DNA of 64,000 nucleotides from Serratia entomophila (GTDB lineage: Bacteria; Pseudomonadota; Gammaproteobacteria; Enterobacterales; Enterobacteriaceae), in the NCBI RefSeq assembly GCF_021462285.1, contig NZ_CP082788.1:89829-153828 (forward strand), in the 5' to 3' direction. Below, in pieces: positions 61,363 to 64,000 of the stretch; the stretch's first letter is position 1, and every line of letters begins with the position of its first letter. The notes beneath the pieces are model-generated. The model made no database searches. It saw nothing but the letters and a program-made list of their open reading frames with translations, and was not told the DNA's origin. Made by a program: the position numbers and the translations under genes.

Positions 61363-64000
61363 AAGTTACCGAACCGACTTACCTGGTGATCCCATTTGAG
61401 CAACTTAGAGAAGCCAAGCGCCAGGCGGGTAAACTTGAAAATGGCCAGAATGCGCTTGAATTCGATGCAGATAAAAAACTGTGGTTCGCCAGACCTGGCG
61501 CAGATCTCAGCAAGTTATCGCAATGGCGGACCGACACTGCCCTCGTGATGTCTGCACAAGGCGATCCCCAACAAGAATTTGGCGATTTTATCCGTGTCCT
61601 TGGGGGCAATCTCAAAGGGCCTCCAACAATGGATGGGAAAGCCCACCGGATCGCAATGGATGATGATAAAGCCGGAAAACAGTCAGGGGTTTATGTTGGC
61701 CATAAGGATGGCTTTGCCAACGGCTGGTTTACCGATCATCGCGCGAGTGATTACCGTAATGTTTGGTCATCAGCCTCTGCCCGGCCAGACCCTACTGTTA
61801 TTGCTCACCAAAAGGCGATAGCCGCTCAGGAGCAACATCGGCGTGAACAACGCAAGATAAAGGAACACAATCAGGTCGCACAGGCATCCGCCTCTCGTTA
61901 CGAGCCCCTCAAGCAGGCTGGCCATAATCATGCTTACCTGAACAAAAAAGGGGTTAAAGCCGCAAAAGGACTCCGCTCAGAACGAGAGAACCTGGTCATT
62001 CCCCTCATCAATACGGCCGGAGATATCCGCACACTGCAAACCATCGCCCCGGATGGCAGTAAGCGCCTCAGTAAAGGTGGCCAAAAAGAGGGAAGTTTCT
62101 TTGTCGTCGGTGGTTCATTGAAAAACGGCAGTCCCATCGTCTTTGCCGAGGGGTACGCGACCGCATCCAGTGCGGCAATGGCCCTTCAACATCCCGTAGT
62201 CATGACCATTGATTCCGGCAATCTGGTGAAAGTGGCGAAAGCCCTGCATGAACGCTATCCCGACAGCCCTAAGTTGTTTTTGGGGGATGACGACCTGCCA
62301 AAACCCAAACGCCCTGGTAACCCCGGTAAAGAGAAAGCAGAAGAAGCTGCCGAAGTCACCGGCGGCACGGTGATACTGCCGACGTTTACGCAGGCCGAAC
62401 GCCAGCAAGGCCTAACCGATTTTAACGATTTTCATCAGGCTCGAGGGTTAGAGGCATTAACTCAGCTCCTGGCGCCAACATTTGCCGCACTGAATATCTC
62501 TCAAGTGGAGCCCACCGTGGAAAATACCCCCATCGCTGAACCGGCACCGTCGCCGGTAGACGATATGCCACCACCGTCGATACCGGAACCTACCCTGGAG
62601 TCGAACATCAGTGCCAACGACACCAGGATGCCTGCCTCATCAGATCCCGAGCCCACAGTCACGACTGCAGCACCTGCTGAATCTGCGCCGCCCTTCCAGG
62701 AGGACTATGCCGACTACAGCCATATTATTGAAGAATTGAATGATCAGGAGGCCCTGGCGTATTCACCTACGGCACCTGTCTCACCTTCCATGAAGGATGA
62801 GCAGGAAACTGATGATAATAAAGCAGTAGATAAACAGGTAAAAATTGCACCAACAGAAATAACATCGCTCACCGCCGCAGCGGATCAAGTCGAAGACATA
62901 ACTGAACCTGTTTCGTTTGCCCGTCGGCTCGCACCAACGCCAGCTTCAGGCCCGATCAACGAAAGCGCCAATACGCCCCCAACGGAAACGCAGGCTTCCG
63001 ACGTTGAGCTCGAAGTTGACGGTATACGGATAGAAATGCCGGACGGCAAACAAAGTCGCCAGGTCACACCTCTTGATCTGGATGCATTAATGCAACAGAT
63101 CACCCACGAAATTGCAGCGGATGGCCGCTCTGTAAAATATTTGTTCTCCGGTGAACCCGCTTTTGTTGATCACGGTGACCGACTCACGATGGCCACCGCC
63201 ACCGCGAGCCAAAACGATGCCATGATCTTGACTGCCTTACTGGTTGCGCGAGAGCAGTATCGGGGACGTATTGAATTGACCGGTAGCGACGAGTTTAAAC
63301 AGCGTGCCGTGACGTTGATCGCCGAGTACAACCTCGACGTCAAAATGAAGAACCCACAACAACAGTTGATGCTGGATGAAGCGCGCAAGGCATTGAGCAA
63401 TGAACCCGCACCGGGAGACACCCCAACGCCAGTCGGTACGCCGACGGCGGCGATTGTGCCAGAACGCGAGTCAACATCCCCCTCTGTTGCCACCACAGAA
63501 AAAAACAGTCTCCCGCCGGAACTGAGACCGACGGTATTGCCTACTGATGAGCCACGTAACGCCAGCCGCAAAGAGAGTGAAGCTGGACTGACCGGAACCT
63601 TACTGGGGCACGGCCAGGCTCGCTATAATTTCGACGAGTCGGAGAACAACAACTACTACGTGCATTTACGCACGGCCGGGGGCGAACGGTACATATGGGG
63701 GAAAGAACTTGCCCAAATCGTCCCCGCCAGCGGTCTTAATAAGGATGACGTCGTTACGCTGACCTGGTTAGGCAATAAAGAAGTGACTGTTACGGCAAAA
63801 GTTCGGGATAAAAAGGGAAAGGTCATGGTTGATGCCAACGGTGTTGAGAAAACGGAGGAAATCACCACCCATCGCAATCAGTGGGAAATTAAATCTGCTA
63901 TCGACCCACAATTACTGGTCAGTCATGAACAACAGGCCACACCACCGGCAACATTGGCTGCTTACGACATGACCCATTTTGCCGCGTTGCAACAGCAAGT
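61359..64000 (+). CDS. Large Toprim/LPD7 primase-like protein (partial, runs off the window)
   Basis: An open frame of at least 880 codons from ATG 61359 to the window end without a stop. Residues about 5-60 (TYLVIPFEQLREAKRQAG...LWFARPGADLSKLSQW) resemble the DUF5710-type domain. Then comes a primase region with a Toprim-like fold (NLVIPLINTAGDIRTLQTIAPDG, PIVFAEGYATASSAAMAL, VVMTIDSGNLVKVAKAL, LFLGDDDL, LTDFNDFHQARG; about 205-365). A long Pro/Glu/Thr-rich linker leads to an LPD7-type domain (SVKYLFSGEPAFVDHGDRLTMA...IELTGSDEFKQRAVTLIAEYNLDVKMKNPQQQLMLDEARKAL, about 590-680). Similar multidomain proteins act as conjugative DNA primases imported with the plasmid. Confidence 0.8.
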   Translation, partial: MKVTEPTYLVIPFEQLREAKRQAGKLENGQNALEFDADKKLWFARPGADLSKLSQWRTDTALVMSAQGDPQQEFGDFIRVLGGNLKGPPTMDGKAHRIAMDDDKAGKQSGVYVGHKDGFANGWFTDHRASDYRNVWSSASARPDPTVIAHQKAIAAQEQHRREQRKIKEHNQVAQASASRYEPLKQAGHNHAYLNKKGVKAAKGLRSERENLVIPLINTAGDIRTLQTIAPDGSKRLSKGGQKEGSFFVVGGSLKNGSPIVFAEGYATASSAAMALQHPVVMTIDSGNLVKVAKALHERYPDSPKLFLGDDDLPKPKRPGNPGKEKAEEAAEVTGGTVILPTFTQAERQQGLTDFNDFHQARGLEALTQLLAPTFAALNISQVEPTVENTPIAEPAPSPVDDMPPPSIPEPTLESNISANDTRMPASSDPEPTVTTAAPAESAPPFQEDYADYSHIIEELNDQEALAYSPTAPVSPSMKDEQETDDNKAVDKQVKIAPTEITSLTAAADQVEDITEPVSFARRLAPTPASGPINESANTPPTETQASDVELEVDGIRIEMPDGKQSRQVTPLDLDALMQQITHEIAADGRSVKYLFSGEPAFVDHGDRLTMATATASQNDAMILTALLVAREQYRGRIELTGSDEFKQRAVTLIAEYNLDVKMKNPQQQLMLDEARKALSNEPAPGDTPTPVGTPTAAIVPERESTSPSVATTEKNSLPPELRPTVLPTDEPRNASRKESEAGLTGTLLGHGQARYNFDESENNNYYVHLRTAGGERYIWGKELAQIVPASGLNKDDVVTLTWLGNKEVTVTAKVRDKKGKVMVDANGVEKTEEITTHRNQWEIKSAIDPQLLVSHEQQATPPATLAAYDMTHFAALQQQ

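Overview
The window looks like part of a large conjugative virulence plasmid of an insect-associated enterobacterium. The closest match I recognise is the Serratia entomophila / S. proteamaculans amber-disease plasmid type (pADAP). The evidence is a sepA-sepB-sepC toxin-complex locus with gene lengths close to those I remember for pADAP, a fimbrial cluster beside it, an IncL/M-IncB-like RepA replicon, a thin type IVb pilus operon (pilL to pilV) and the start of an IncI/Dot-Icm-like transfer region. No tRNA, rRNA or CRISPR array was seen.

Layout. 1-2.2 kb: decayed mobile-element debris: a copy of the first 35 codons of the gene at 44.7-45.6 kb, an IS91-family transposase pseudogene, and a serine-resolvase pseudogene with its res-like repeats. 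2.2-18.5 kb (minus strand): an insecticidal Tc toxin operon interleaved with a phage-type lysis cassette, in transcription order two holin-like membrane proteins, endolysin, sepA, sepB, Rz with embedded Rz1, sepC. The last 295 residues of SepC carry the motif set of an ExoY/CyaA/edema-factor nucleotidyl cyclase. 18.5-19.5 kb: an AT-rich control region with tandem and inverted repeats. 19.5-29.4 kb (minus): a chaperone-usher fimbrial operon with two chaperones, an EAL c-di-GMP phosphodiesterase at its distal end, and a tip-subunit paralogue broken by one base in a T-run. 30.2-31.4 kb (minus): a ToxR/MarT-like membrane regulator and a FidL-like partner.

31.9-34.2 kb: an ISKra4-family element with perfect 30-bp inverted ends but frameshifts in both genes. 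34.2-41.5 kb (plus): a umuC 3' fragment fused in frame to a methyltransferase 3' fragment, a DEAD/DEAH-like helicase with a stop codon, a GIY-YIG/T5orf172 nuclease, and an intact SIR2-HerA pair, together a defence island. 41.5-44.5 kb: origin region, repA (minus), a RepB-type leader peptide, an antisense RNA gene with a strong promoter, and a copB-like repressor. 44.7-45.6 kb: an unknown 291-aa protein whose 5' end is duplicated at the window start, so about 45 kb lies between direct repeats.

46.4-64 kb (plus): a NusG/RfaH-like antiterminator and small genes ended by a terminator; pilL-pilV (type IVb pilus, no shufflon seen); dotD/traH, dotC/traI, dotB/traJ, icmT/traK; and a large Toprim/LPD7 protein running off the right end.

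How it fits together: the Tc toxin is probably released by its own lysis genes, fimbriae and c-di-GMP turnover would govern attachment, SIR2-HerA would guard against phages, and the pilus and transfer genes spread the plasmid. Start codons were chosen from visible Shine-Dalgarno sequences. All family assignments are from recognition of motifs, not from searches.
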